This document shows, in pieces, positions 44,698 through 53,438 of a stretch of 64,000 nt of DNA. The stretch is from the NCBI GenBank assembly GCA_000432835.1, contig FR890375.1:62001-126000 (forward strand), read 5' to 3'. This stretch comes from Clostridium sp. CAG:417. GTDB lineage: Bacteria > Bacillota_I > Bacilli_A > RF39 > UBA660. How positions within the stretch are numbered: position 1 is the stretch's first letter; every line of letters begins with the position of its first letter. Made by a program: the position numbers and the translations under genes. The notes below the pieces were generated by a model. That model did no database searches. It worked only from the letters and a program-made list of their open reading frames with translations, and had not been told where the DNA came from.

Positions 44698-44937
44698 ATG
44701 TTTGGAGATAGCTTTTTTAAACGGGTTGAAAACAAAACTAATGTGGATAAAAACACTATTTTGTCTTTAGCCAAAAAAATTCAAGATGGAAACATGAAAG
44801 ATGAAAAAACTTTACGAGAAGTAGTTAGTGAAATAAGTAATCTAACTGGTAGAGAGGTATCTAAGGAAAAAGAAGATAAAATTATTAATACTATTATTAA
44901 TGATAATGTTCCTAATGATATAGATAAAATGTTTTAA
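44698..44937 (+). CDS. spoVIF: Stage VI sporulation protein F (SpoVIF-like)
   Basis: 79 residues. FFKRVENKTNVDKNTILSLA, then NMKDEKTLREVVSEISNLTG and EVSKEKEDKIINTIINDNVP follow the SpoVIF family pattern over its whole length. In B. subtilis SpoVIF is made late in the mother cell and stabilises GerE-dependent coat expression. The gene is short and acidic-basic mixed, with no membrane segment. It follows the der unit but is separated by a hairpin, and is followed by its own terminator. Confidence 0.82.
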   Translation: MFGDSFFKRVENKTNVDKNTILSLAKKIQDGNMKDEKTLREVVSEISNLTGREVSKEKEDKIINTIINDNVPNDIDKMF

Positions 44938-44942
44938 AATAA

Positions 44943-44975
44943 AAAACCACTATATATTTTATAGTGATTTTTTTT
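44943..44975. terminator. Terminator between spoVIF and the VWA gene
   Basis: Arms CACTATA (44948-44954) / TATAGTG (44960-44966), followed by T on the plus strand. A-rich flank on the other side gives a U tract for the convergent gene. Confidence 0.75.
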
Positions 44976-44976
44976 A

Positions 44977-47900
44977 TCAGTTGGAAATAATTACTGTTCC
45001 ACCATTTGCTGATGCTAACATCTTATCTATATAAGTCTTACTGGTGTTACCTTTTACCTTAACAGTTATATTTTCATTATTACCAGTAAACATATTAGTA
45101 TACTCCTTAGTAGGAAGTGTGGCATTTTTAATATTTAAATCGACTAGATTAATACAATCAGAAAACATTTCTTCAGCAGTTGGAATATTCGTAAATGAAC
45201 TTAAATCAAGGGAAGTAAGCCCGTAACATGAAGTAAACATAGAATCCATACTTGTTACTTTTGATGTATCTACTCCACTGAAATTTACTGATGATAAGTT
45301 ATAACATCCTTTAAACATATTAGCAAACGAGGTAGAGTTAAATTTTATATTACTTAAATCAACTGATACTAAACTTGGTAAACTTATAAATGCGCTGTTT
45401 AATGAGGCATTATTAAAATCAAATCCACTTAAGTTAATATTTTTTAGAGAAGTACACGATGTGAAAGTATTTTTTAAACCATTAGAGGCATTTAAAGAAG
45501 TCTTAGTAAAGTTTGTTAAATCTAATGATTCCAAATTATAACAACAATAAAATAATCTATACAAACTTACTATTTTAGAAGTGTTTAATTGAGAGAGATT
45601 GATTGATTTAACAGAATAACAACAAGCAAAGGCTGATTCAAGGGTTGTTAGATTAGTACTTGTAAAACCAGTCAAATCAATAGAAAGTATACTATAACAA
45701 TTTTCAAACATATAATCCATTCTATTTAATTTGGGGGTCTTAAAGTTACTAATATCAACTTTCTTTAAACCATAACAATTTTGGAACATACCTTGAAGAT
45801 TATCAACTGGAGAGGTATGGAAACTACTTAAGTCTAATTCCGCAAGATTATTACACCCTTCAAACATATAACTCATATTAGTGACTTTACTAACATCAAA
45901 ACTGCTGAGATTAATTGATCTTATAGCTTTACATTTATAAAAGGCTTGACCCATATCAGTTACACTTGAAGTATCAAAATTAGTTAGATCTAACTCTTTT
46001 AAGTTCTCACAATTAGAGAAAATATTTTGAATACTTTGAACTTTTGCTGTATTGAAATGACTAATATTTACGCTTTCTAGTTTTGTACAGCCATTAAATA
46101 TACTCGACATATACATTAAATTAGGTGTATAGAAGTTCGATAAATCTACGGTCATTAGTGACTTACAGTTATTAAACATACTTTGAAGACTCATTACATT
46201 AGTTGTATCAAAATTAGACAAATCTACATTTACTAAACTTGTACAATTATCAAACAAAGCATACAGTGTTGTAACTTTAGAGGTATTGATATTATTAAAA
46301 TTGACATAATTTAAAGATGTATCATTCCAGAATAGTGCTGACATATCAGTAACATTATCTGTTTTAAATGTTGAAAGATCAATTCTTGTTAACTTAGGAT
46401 TATTAGAAAACATTTGATGCAATCTTATAAGACTTGATGTATCAAATGAACTAACGTCTATAGTTTCAAGATTTGTAGATGCAAACATTGAACTCATATT
46501 AGTTACGTTCTTTGTGTTCATGTGACTTAGATCTATGGCTGTTAAGGCACTACAGCCACCAAACATATATGACATGTTAGTAACATCACTGGTATCTAAA
46601 TTTTCGAGTCCTTCTATTGATGTTACACGCCATGCTCTGTAAAATAAATAACTACTATCTTCATTCGCATAAATCTTACCACTAGCTTGAATATATACTG
46701 TATTAGTGCCATCCCCATTGGATGCTATATATTTCATTACTAAACCATTTCCATCAGTTGATATATCCTCTGAACTAATTACATTTTCTGGTTCTTTTAG
46801 TTCATTTTGAAAAACGATTTTAGTGATATTGCTACCGGTTCCTAGATTATTATATTCATACATTTTTTTAATAATAGCCTTGGGTTTTTCTTCCACTTTT
46901 CCATCCATGGATTTAACAATTTTATTTTTTCCCCAAATAGCTCTGATTAGGACATCTTCTGCTGGCATAATAAATGTATTATTAACATTATATGTTGATT
47001 GATTCATTATCTTCCAACCAGTAACACTATAACCCTTACAACTAAGATTTTCTTTTAGTTTTACCTTACTAAAGGCATTATAATATTCTTCACCTGGAAG
47101 ATTATCAATTTTACAATCACTTGGTAAATTAGCATCATAAGTAACCTTATATCCTATTTTTAATACAGGAGATTTACTACTTTTCTCAAAGATTTTTTTC
47201 TCCTTTAGAATACTCATAATACTTTCTTTTTTATTAGTATTGGCATAAATAGTTTTTGATAAATTACCTTTATATTCTTCTTTTAAATTAACATCAATAC
47301 TAAACTCAGTAGTATCCCCTGTTTTTAGTGTATTAGCTGGTATTTGCCAAGTTAGCTTTTGACCATTTCCCTCATCTGATATTTGAATATTACCATATGG
47401 TATGGTAACACTTTTTGTGTCTATTTTTTCAAAATATTTATCTTCTAAATAATCGGTTATTTCAACTTTATCATATGCTTCTGGAACAGTAGATGCTTTC
47501 TTTATGACGTCAATAAGATTAGATCTATTGGCTATATACTGAAAGTCACTTATCTGTTGAAGTTCTTTAATTACTCTACCACTGACTTCATATTGTACAG
47601 CATTAATAGTTAGGTAGGGATATTTTTCCTTTAAGTACTTATATTCACCTACTTCATTAGGCATGTCTACACATGGATATCCATCACTTAAAAACATAAC
47701 AATAGTATCAGTATCATTTCTTCGTTTATAATAGTTTAAAATTTGATCTACTTCTTTAAGAGGTGCGTAGTAACTTGTTCCACCGCCTCCATACATATTA
47801 TCAATTGATTTTTCTACTAAATTATAATCATTACTAAAATCATTTAATCTATAGCTTTCATCATCAAAGGATATGACGGAGATTCTATTATCAGAATTTG

Positions 47901-48258
47901 ATAATATTTCCTTAGCAACCTTTTTGGTATCCGATATCATAGTTGTTAGTTTTGTTCCCGCCATACTACCTGATGTATCTAGGACAAAAATAATATCTTT
48001 ATTTTTATATTTTTCTTTTAGGATGCTTGAATATTTAAATGTAATTCTTGCTTTTCCTACATCAATCCATTCGGCACTTTTGTCTACCTTGTAACTTGCC
48101 TTCTCTTTATTTTCATAACTTGGATCTGTACTTTTTATAGTAATGCTTTTTACTTCCTCTTGTATCGCAAATGATTTACCAAGTATTATTACAAACGCAA
48201 ATAATATAATTGGTATTAATGCATACTTTATGGATATTTTACTCCTACCTTTTTTCAT
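44977..48258 (-). CDS. Giant secreted/anchored protein: VWA domain plus about 19 DUF285 repeats
   Basis: 1093 residues. Basic start and hydrophobic helix (12-31) act as signal or anchor. A von Willebrand A domain follows (about 86-260), with MIDAS DTSGS (94-98). Next come a beta-rich segment (about 270-345) and a Listeria-Bacteroides repeat-like domain (about 370-445). From about 555 to 1070 some 19 repeats of about 25 residues follow the pattern LxxxDLSxFDTSxVTxMxxMFxxC (DUF285/BspA-like leucine-rich repeats). It ends GGTVIISN with no sorting signal or C-terminal helix. Such repeats serve adhesion in gut bacteria and mycoplasmas. It stands alone between two spore genes. Confidence 0.9.
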   Translation of the reverse strand: MKKGRSKISIKYALIPIILFAFVIILGKSFAIQEEVKSITIKSTDPSYENKEKASYKVDKSAEWIDVGKARITFKYSSILKEKYKNKDIIFVLDTSGSMAGTKLTTMISDTKKVAKEILSNSDNRISVISFDDESYRLNDFSNDYNLVEKSIDNMYGGGGTSYYAPLKEVDQILNYYKRRNDTDTIVMFLSDGYPCVDMPNEVGEYKYLKEKYPYLTINAVQYEVSGRVIKELQQISDFQYIANRSNLIDVIKKASTVPEAYDKVEITDYLEDKYFEKIDTKSVTIPYGNIQISDEGNGQKLTWQIPANTLKTGDTTEFSIDVNLKEEYKGNLSKTIYANTNKKESIMSILKEKKIFEKSSKSPVLKIGYKVTYDANLPSDCKIDNLPGEEYYNAFSKVKLKENLSCKGYSVTGWKIMNQSTYNVNNTFIMPAEDVLIRAIWGKNKIVKSMDGKVEEKPKAIIKKMYEYNNLGTGSNITKIVFQNELKEPENVISSEDISTDGNGLVMKYIASNGDGTNTVYIQASGKIYANEDSSYLFYRAWRVTSIEGLENLDTSDVTNMSYMFGGCSALTAIDLSHMNTKNVTNMSSMFASTNLETIDVSSFDTSSLIRLHQMFSNNPKLTRIDLSTFKTDNVTDMSALFWNDTSLNYVNFNNINTSKVTTLYALFDNCTSLVNVDLSNFDTTNVMSLQSMFNNCKSLMTVDLSNFYTPNLMYMSSIFNGCTKLESVNISHFNTAKVQSIQNIFSNCENLKELDLTNFDTSSVTDMGQAFYKCKAIRSINLSSFDVSKVTNMSYMFEGCNNLAELDLSSFHTSPVDNLQGMFQNCYGLKKVDISNFKTPKLNRMDYMFENCYSILSIDLTGFTSTNLTTLESAFACCYSVKSINLSQLNTSKIVSLYRLFYCCYNLESLDLTNFTKTSLNASNGLKNTFTSCTSLKNINLSGFDFNNASLNSAFISLPSLVSVDLSNIKFNSTSFANMFKGCYNLSSVNFSGVDTSKVTSMDSMFTSCYGLTSLDLSSFTNIPTAEEMFSDCINLVDLNIKNATLPTKEYTNMFTGNNENITVKVKGNTSKTYIDKMLASANGGTVIISN

Positions 48259-48349
48259 AATCTCACCTATTATAATTATAACATCTTTAATTCTAATTAC
48301 AATATATTGTTAAATATGAATGTTTTATGTTATTTTTTTATTTTGCTAG

Positions 48350-48358
48350 CATAGACTT
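48350..48358 (+). promoter_or_regulatory. Candidate SigE -10 element before spoIVA
   Basis: CATAGACTT fits CATANNNT, 23 bases before the ATG. spoIVA is a SigE gene in B. subtilis. The -35 is not clear. Confidence 0.45.
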
Positions 48359-48381
48359 AAATTGAATAAAGGAGAGAGCAA

Positions 48382-49857
48382 ATGGATAAATTAGAAATTA
48401 TTAAGAATATTGCTGAACGTTCTGGCGGAGATATTTATCTTGGTGTTGTTGGAGCGGTCAGAACAGGTAAAAGCACTTTTATTAAACGTGTTGTGGAAAC
48501 TTTAATTGTTCCTAATATGGAAGATGAGTATGAGAAAAAAAGAGCATTAGATGAAATACCACAGTCTGCTCAGGGTAAAATGGTTATGACAACAGAACCA
48601 AAATTTGTCCCTAATAATGCAGCTAAAATTAAAATAGATGATTTTACTTGTAATGTGAGATTAATTGACTGTGTTGGATATGTTATTAATAACGCTAAGG
48701 GATTAGAGGATGAAAATGGACCTAGAATGGTTAAAACTCCTTGGTATGATGAGGAAATTCCTTTCGTTGAGGCGGCGGAAGTTGGAACTGAAAAGGTAAT
48801 AAAGGATCACTCGACAATTGGAATAGTTGTTACTACAGATGGATCAATTGGTGAATTTAATAGATCAGATTATATTGATGCGGAAGAAAGAGTTATAAAA
48901 GAGCTTAAGAGTATAAACAAACCATTTATTATAGTGTTAAATACTACTCATCCTACTCTACCAGAGACTTTAAGACTTGCTGAATCAATTAAAGAAGAAC
49001 ATGGTGTGCCTGTTATTCCTATGAATGTTGATAATATGAATGAAATTGACATGTATAAAATCTTAAGAGAGGCTTTATATGAGTTCCCAGTATTAGAAAT
49101 TAAAGTTAACATGCCGGAGTGGATTGCTATTTTAGATTATGATAATCCATTAAAAAAGAAATATATAGAAATGATAAAGGAAAGTATTGTAGAAGTTGAT
49201 AAATTAAGAGATATAGAAAATATTACTACCCAGTTTGTAGATTGTGAAGAAATAGAAAAGGCATATGTTTCTGAGGTTGATCCTAGAACTGGAATTATTA
49301 CTATTAATTTAACTGCCCCTAGTGAACTTTATAATAAAACTTTAGCTGATATTATAAATATAGATGTACAAAATAAAGCAGATTTACTTAAATTATTCCA
49401 GGATTTTTCAACAGCAAAAAGAGAATATGATAATATTAAATACGCCTTAAAAATGGTTAAACAAACTGGTTATGGTGTCGCAGTTCCTTCATTAAATGAT
49501 ATGAAATTAGAAAATCCTGAAATTATCAAACAAGGTCCTAGATATGGCGTAAAACTTAAAGCTGTTGCACCATCAATCCATATGATCAAGGTTGATGTTG
49601 AAAGTACTTTTGAACCTATTATAGGTAGTGAAGTTCAAAGTAAAGAACTTATTGATTATTTGATGCGTGACTATAAGAAAGATCCTACTAGTATATGGCA
49701 AAGTGAAATATTTGGTAGAAGTCTAGATAACATTGTTCAAGAAGGAATCCAATCAAAAATAAATCTCATGCCAGATAACATAAGATTTAAATTACAACAA
49801 ACATTATCAAAGATAGTTAACAAAGGATCAAATAATATGATTGCTATTGTGTTATAA
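48382..49857 (+). CDS. spoIVA: Spore coat morphogenetic ATPase SpoIVA
   Basis: 491 residues, one fewer than B. subtilis SpoIVA, and similar throughout. Walker A GAVRTGKS (24-31), DCVGY and ENGPRMVKTPW, STIGIVVTTDGSIGEF and the C-terminal block VKQTGYGVAVPSL then AVAPSIHMIKVDVES are all family signatures. SpoIVA polymerises with ATP hydrolysis around the forespore to form the coat basement and recruits SpoVID, also encoded in the window. ATG after AAAGGAGAG. It is a single-gene unit with a terminator. Confidence 0.98.
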   Translation: MDKLEIIKNIAERSGGDIYLGVVGAVRTGKSTFIKRVVETLIVPNMEDEYEKKRALDEIPQSAQGKMVMTTEPKFVPNNAAKIKIDDFTCNVRLIDCVGYVINNAKGLEDENGPRMVKTPWYDEEIPFVEAAEVGTEKVIKDHSTIGIVVTTDGSIGEFNRSDYIDAEERVIKELKSINKPFIIVLNTTHPTLPETLRLAESIKEEHGVPVIPMNVDNMNEIDMYKILREALYEFPVLEIKVNMPEWIAILDYDNPLKKKYIEMIKESIVEVDKLRDIENITTQFVDCEEIEKAYVSEVDPRTGIITINLTAPSELYNKTLADIINIDVQNKADLLKLFQDFSTAKREYDNIKYALKMVKQTGYGVAVPSLNDMKLENPEIIKQGPRYGVKLKAVAPSIHMIKVDVESTFEPIIGSEVQSKELIDYLMRDYKKDPTSIWQSEIFGRSLDNIVQEGIQSKINLMPDNIRFKLQQTLSKIVNKGSNNMIAIVL

Positions 49858-49876
49858 AATGTCTTAGGACATTTTT
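49857..49876 (+). terminator. Terminator of spoIVA
   Basis: AAATGTC (49857-49863) / GACATTT (49868-49874), with a TTAG loop and T run. Confidence 0.75.
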
Positions 49877-50302
49877 TTATATTTCTTCTGAGACAATTGT
49901 TCCAAACTCAATATAAGGAGTTATATCATCTATATTGTCAACATCAATATAATAACTATTATTTTTATAGAAGTAAGGAAGATCAGTATTTATTACAAAT
50001 GAGGAATCATCTATTTTTAAATATAGTTCCTTTTGAAGGACAAGAATGATTCTTAAATCTAAGTCAGCATTAGTGTAACTTTCTTCTTCTAATTGTATGG
50101 CTTCTATATAAGTTCCTATTTTATTGGGATATACTTTAACTTTATATAATCCTTTTATATAAAGATGGTATTTCTTTCTTATTTTATTAAATAAATTCTT
50201 GATACTTTCTACTACTTGTTCTTTATCATCCCAATCTATATTTTTTATAAACCCGTTTTGAATAAATATTTTTATCCCATCATCTATAATTTCAATCCTC
50301 AT
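49877..50302 (-). CDS. Uncharacterised acidic protein downstream of engB
   Basis: 141 residues, MRIEIIDDGIKIFIQNGFIK at the start. Soluble, with alternating beta-strand pattern and many Asp/Glu/Tyr. No signal peptide, no Cys pattern, no motif recognised. It follows engB in the same direction with a 32-base gap, and ends opposite the spoIVA terminator. May be cotranscribed with engB. Confidence 0.7.
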   Translation of the reverse strand: MRIEIIDDGIKIFIQNGFIKNIDWDDKEQVVESIKNLFNKIRKKYHLYIKGLYKVKVYPNKIGTYIEAIQLEEESYTNADLDLRIILVLQKELYLKIDDSSFVINTDLPYFYKNNSYYIDVDNIDDITPYIEFGTIVSEEI

Positions 50303-50334
50303 ATTATCACCTACTGTATGATATGAAAAAAGAC

Positions 50335-50928
50335 TTAAATGGTTTCTTCCAATAAGTCTTGTATTTTTTTTAGGACTTCTTCTCTTCCTAATTTTGTAAC
50401 ACTTGAGAATACGATAATGTCATCACCTACAACTAAGTCGATTGTATCCATTATTTGACGAAGGCATTTTTCTTTTTTACTTCCGCCTATTTTATCTGCC
50501 TTAGTAGCGATAATAGTTACTGGTAGATTATAGTATTTAAGGAAATTATACATTAAAAGATCGTCTTCGGTTGGCTTGATACGAAAATCAACTAGCATAA
50601 ATACTCTACGAAGTTGCGTTCTTTTTTCAAGATACTCTTCTATCATCATTCCAAATTTTTGTTGAGTTTTCTTATCAACATTAGCATAACCATACCCAGG
50701 AACATCAATTAAGTAAAACTCATTATTTACACAATAGAAATTTAGGGTTTGTGTTTTTCCTGGTCTAGATGAAGTATGAGCTAAATTTTTACGATTTAAT
50801 AAAGTATTAATGAAACTACTTTTACCTACATTACTACGACCAACTAATAAAAACTCAGCATTAGCGCCTTCTGGATATTGACTTCTTCTTGTCGCCAAGA
50901 CTTCAAGGTCTGCACTTTTAATTGTCAT
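50335..50928 (-). CDS. engB: Ribosome biogenesis GTPase EngB (YsxC)
   Basis: 197 residues. GTPase motifs G1 GRSNVGKSSFI near residue 29, G3 DVPGYG and G4 TKADK, and the family sequence SRPGKTQTLNFYCVNNEFYLID. It helps the late assembly of the 50S subunit. It overlaps nrnA by 11 bases, and its ATG lies in the nrnA end. In B. subtilis ysxC follows lonA, but here lon is 46 kb away. Confidence 0.96.
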   Translation of the reverse strand: MTIKSADLEVLATRRSQYPEGANAEFLLVGRSNVGKSSFINTLLNRKNLAHTSSRPGKTQTLNFYCVNNEFYLIDVPGYGYANVDKKTQQKFGMMIEEYLEKRTQLRRVFMLVDFRIKPTEDDLLMYNFLKYYNLPVTIIATKADKIGGSKKEKCLRQIMDTIDLVVGDDIIVFSSVTKLGREEVLKKIQDLLEETI

Positions 50929-51886
50929 AACTTTCCTCCAAATGATTTTCTTCTATATATTGTTTAGCTACTTTGTCTAACTCATGCATAATTTGATGGG
51001 CCTCTTCAAATGTTTCTACTCTGGCACCACTAGCCATTTTATGTCCACCACCATTATGCTTTTCGGCAACTTTATTAATGACTGGTCCACGTGAACGTAT
51101 AGAAATTCTAATTAAACCACTTTTAACGTCTTCTGTAATAGTGGCCCATACTAATACTTCTTGAATAAAATTGAAGTTATTAATCATATTTCCAGCAGCG
51201 GCACTATCAACTTTATATTTGTTAATAATTTCATTAGTGATATCTATATATCCTACTCCGTTATCTGTAACTATCATATTTTCGGCTATATACCCCTCTA
51301 ATCTTACTTCATTTAGAGGCCTTAAATACATATTTTGATATAATTCTTTAATATCAAATTTGTATTTTTCCAAATAGATAGAAGTTAATTCAAAAGTTTT
51401 AGGCCCACAGGTATTGAATAGGAAACGATTAGAATCACTTATTAGGCCATAATATAGAGTCTCAGCTATTTGTTTGTTACATTCTAATTTAGTATTTTCA
51501 AGTAAATCCATTATGATTTCAGCAGCTGATGAGGCTTTGTCGTTAATGCATTCTAAACCACCAAAGTCTTCTATAAATGGATGATGATCAATTTTAATAA
51601 TAAAATCGTATTTTGAAAAATCAACCGAATCAGCTCTTTTTTTGTCTGGTAAATCTACAACTATTAAAAGAGCATGTTCTAGTTCTTCTAATTTATCTAG
51701 TTTTCCAATATATGAGAACTTTGAACTACCATTTCCAACTGCCAAAACTTTTTTTTCAGGGAATGTTAATTTTATAGAATCTCTTAAAGCGACTTGACTA
51801 GCCATAGCATCAGGGTCTACACCTATATGACGAGCAATGACTATATTATCGTATTTTTTGATGTACTTATATATTTGTTTGTACAT
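50918..51886 (-). CDS. nrnA: DHH family oligoribonuclease/pAp phosphatase NrnA
   Basis: 322 residues from the ATG at 51886 (GGTGTGAT upstream, in-frame GTG at 51898 rejected). DHH motifs: RHIGVDPDAMAS (residues 20-31), DLPDKKRADS, DHHPF, and C-terminal DHHA1 domain with GGGHKMASGA. It degrades 2-5 nucleotide RNAs to mononucleotides and dephosphorylates pAp. It is upstream of engB with overlap and 16 bases after ackA. Confidence 0.92.
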   Translation of the reverse strand: MYKQIYKYIKKYDNIVIARHIGVDPDAMASQVALRDSIKLTFPEKKVLAVGNGSSKFSYIGKLDKLEELEHALLIVVDLPDKKRADSVDFSKYDFIIKIDHHPFIEDFGGLECINDKASSAAEIIMDLLENTKLECNKQIAETLYYGLISDSNRFLFNTCGPKTFELTSIYLEKYKFDIKELYQNMYLRPLNEVRLEGYIAENMIVTDNGVGYIDITNEIINKYKVDSAAAGNMINNFNFIQEVLVWATITEDVKSGLIRISIRSRGPVINKVAEKHNGGGHKMASGARVETFEEAHQIMHELDKVAKQYIEENHLEESYDN

Positions 51887-51904
51887 ATTTTTAATCACAC
51901 CGTT

Positions 51905-53089
51905 CTAATTATTCTTGCTAAGAAATAAGGTATCTCTTGCTATCATTAATTCTTCATTTGTTGGTACAACATATACTTCAACTGCTGAATCCGGAGTACT
52001 AATCTTTTTAAACTCTCCAAATACATTGTTTGCTTCTGGATCAATCTTAATGCCTAGGCAAGCAAGATTTTCGCAAACTTTGGCTCTTGTTGGGATACTG
52101 TTCTCACCTACACCAGCTGTAAAACAAATGACATCAGCGCCACCTAATAGAACATAATATTGGGCAATATAATTAGTGATTGCTCTACAATACTTATTGA
52201 AGGCTAAAAGACATTTTTCATCGCCTTCATTCATACCAGCAATAATATCTCTCATATCACTACTTTTCTCACTCATTCCAAGTAGTCCTGATTGTTTATT
52301 TAAAACATCTATGGCCTCACCGACATTTAAACCATCACGTTCCATTACGTAAGGTAAGATAGATGGATCAATATCGCCAGATCTTGTTCCCATTATAATA
52401 CCTGATAGAGGAGTAAATCCCATAGAAGTATCAATGCACTTACCATCTTTAACAGCAGTTATTGAACCACCATTGCCAACGTGGCAAACTATCGTTCTTA
52501 AGTCTTGTCTACCAAGTTTTTTACTTATTTCTTCACTTACAAAACGATGAGATGTTCCATGTGCTCCATATTTACGTACTTTATATTCTTTATACCATCT
52601 TAATGGTGCTGCATATAAATATTGTTCTTTATCCATACTTTGATGGAAAGTTGTATCAAATACAGCTGTCATTAAAGTATTAGGTAAAACTTCTCTAAAG
52701 GCTTTAATTGCTGTTGCTTGAGCTGGATTATGTAGAGGAGCAAAGTCTTTTAATTCAAATAAATCTTCAATTACTTTATCATCAATCACAACAGACTCAA
52801 CGTATTTTTCTCCCCCAGCTGTAATACGATGTCCAATTCCATCTATATCTTCAAGGGATGAGATAATATCTAGATCTACTAATTTATCCATTAAAATTCT
52901 AACTGCTGCTTCATGATTTTCTAAATCTATATTTTGTTCTATCTTTTCACCATTAAATTTAATAACATAGTGTCCATTTTCAATACCAATTCTTTCAAAT
53001 AATCCACTTGCTATTACTTCTTCTGTATCCATGTTAAATAAACTAAATTTTAAGGAACTACTTCCCGCATTTATTGACATTATTTTCAT
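51905..53089 (-). CDS. ackA: Acetate kinase
   Basis: 394 residues. MSINAGSSSLKFSLFNM at the start (phosphate-binding region), HGTSHRFV and GNGGSITAV (active-site blocks), GFTPLSGIIMGTRSGDIDPSI, and FTAGVGENS near the end. It makes ATP from acetyl phosphate in the fermentative route. The partner phosphotransacetylase is not in the window. It has its own promoter and a 15-base gap to nrnA, which may be read through. Confidence 0.97.
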   Translation of the reverse strand: MKIMSINAGSSSLKFSLFNMDTEEVIASGLFERIGIENGHYVIKFNGEKIEQNIDLENHEAAVRILMDKLVDLDIISSLEDIDGIGHRITAGGEKYVESVVIDDKVIEDLFELKDFAPLHNPAQATAIKAFREVLPNTLMTAVFDTTFHQSMDKEQYLYAAPLRWYKEYKVRKYGAHGTSHRFVSEEISKKLGRQDLRTIVCHVGNGGSITAVKDGKCIDTSMGFTPLSGIIMGTRSGDIDPSILPYVMERDGLNVGEAIDVLNKQSGLLGMSEKSSDMRDIIAGMNEGDEKCLLAFNKYCRAITNYIAQYYVLLGGADVICFTAGVGENSIPTRAKVCENLACLGIKIDPEANNVFGEFKKISTPDSAVEVYVVPTNEELMIARDTLFLSKNN

Positions 53090-53120
53090 AAATTAACCTC
53101 ATTTCTTTTTCACATTTTAT

Positions 53121-53148
53121 ATTATACTATATTTTTATAAATTTTCAT
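53121..53148 (-). promoter_or_regulatory. Sigma-A promoter of ackA
   Basis: Minus strand: -35 ATGAAA (53143-53148), 16-base spacer, -10 TATAAT (53121-53126), 32 bases before the ATG. Confidence 0.5.
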
Positions 53149-53150
53149 AG

Positions 53151-53196
53151 AAAAAAGAGTTTAATAACCTTTATCCCTTAGATAAGTTATTAAACT
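53151..53196 (-). terminator. Terminator overlapping the end of the gene at 53161
   Basis: Eleven-base arms AGTTTAATAAC (53158-53168) / GTTATTAAACT (53186-53196) with a 17-base loop, then six T on the minus strand (plus A 53151-53156). The stem contains the final codons. Confidence 0.7.
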
Positions 53197-53430
53197 TTCT
53201 TCTATCATTAATATATTATTATAAACTTTTACCAAGTTTGATGCTTCATTGTCAGTATTATTAGGATCATATGGAATAAAATCATTACTATTAGGGTCAT
53301 CCTGAAACTGCAATACAATATTTAATATTGATTTTATTCTTTCTAATTCCTCATAAATTTCTTTTTTCTTTTTTTCGATATCTAAATCATAAAACTTGGA
53401 CAATAGTATTTCATATTCTTTATTTTTCAT
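53161..53430 (-). CDS. Uncharacterised small helical protein
   Basis: 89 residues. A basic coiled-coil-like N-terminus (KKKKEIYEELERI) followed by an Asn/Asp/Pro-rich middle (DDPNSNDFIPYDPNNTDNEA) and a helix. No recognised domain. It starts 8 bases after the gene at 53439 and they are cotranscribed. It is followed by the terminator at 53151. Acidic-basic distribution suggests a soluble cytoplasmic protein. Confidence 0.65.
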   Translation of the reverse strand: MKNKEYEILLSKFYDLDIEKKKKEIYEELERIKSILNIVLQFQDDPNSNDFIPYDPNNTDNEASNLVKVYNNILMIEESLITYLRDKGY

Positions 53431-53438
53431 GTTATCAC

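Noticed and set aside
45000..46600. Regular repeats of about 75 bases, at first look like a CRISPR or tandem array
   Set aside because: They encode the DUF285 repeats of the surface protein, vary in sequence and have no spacers.
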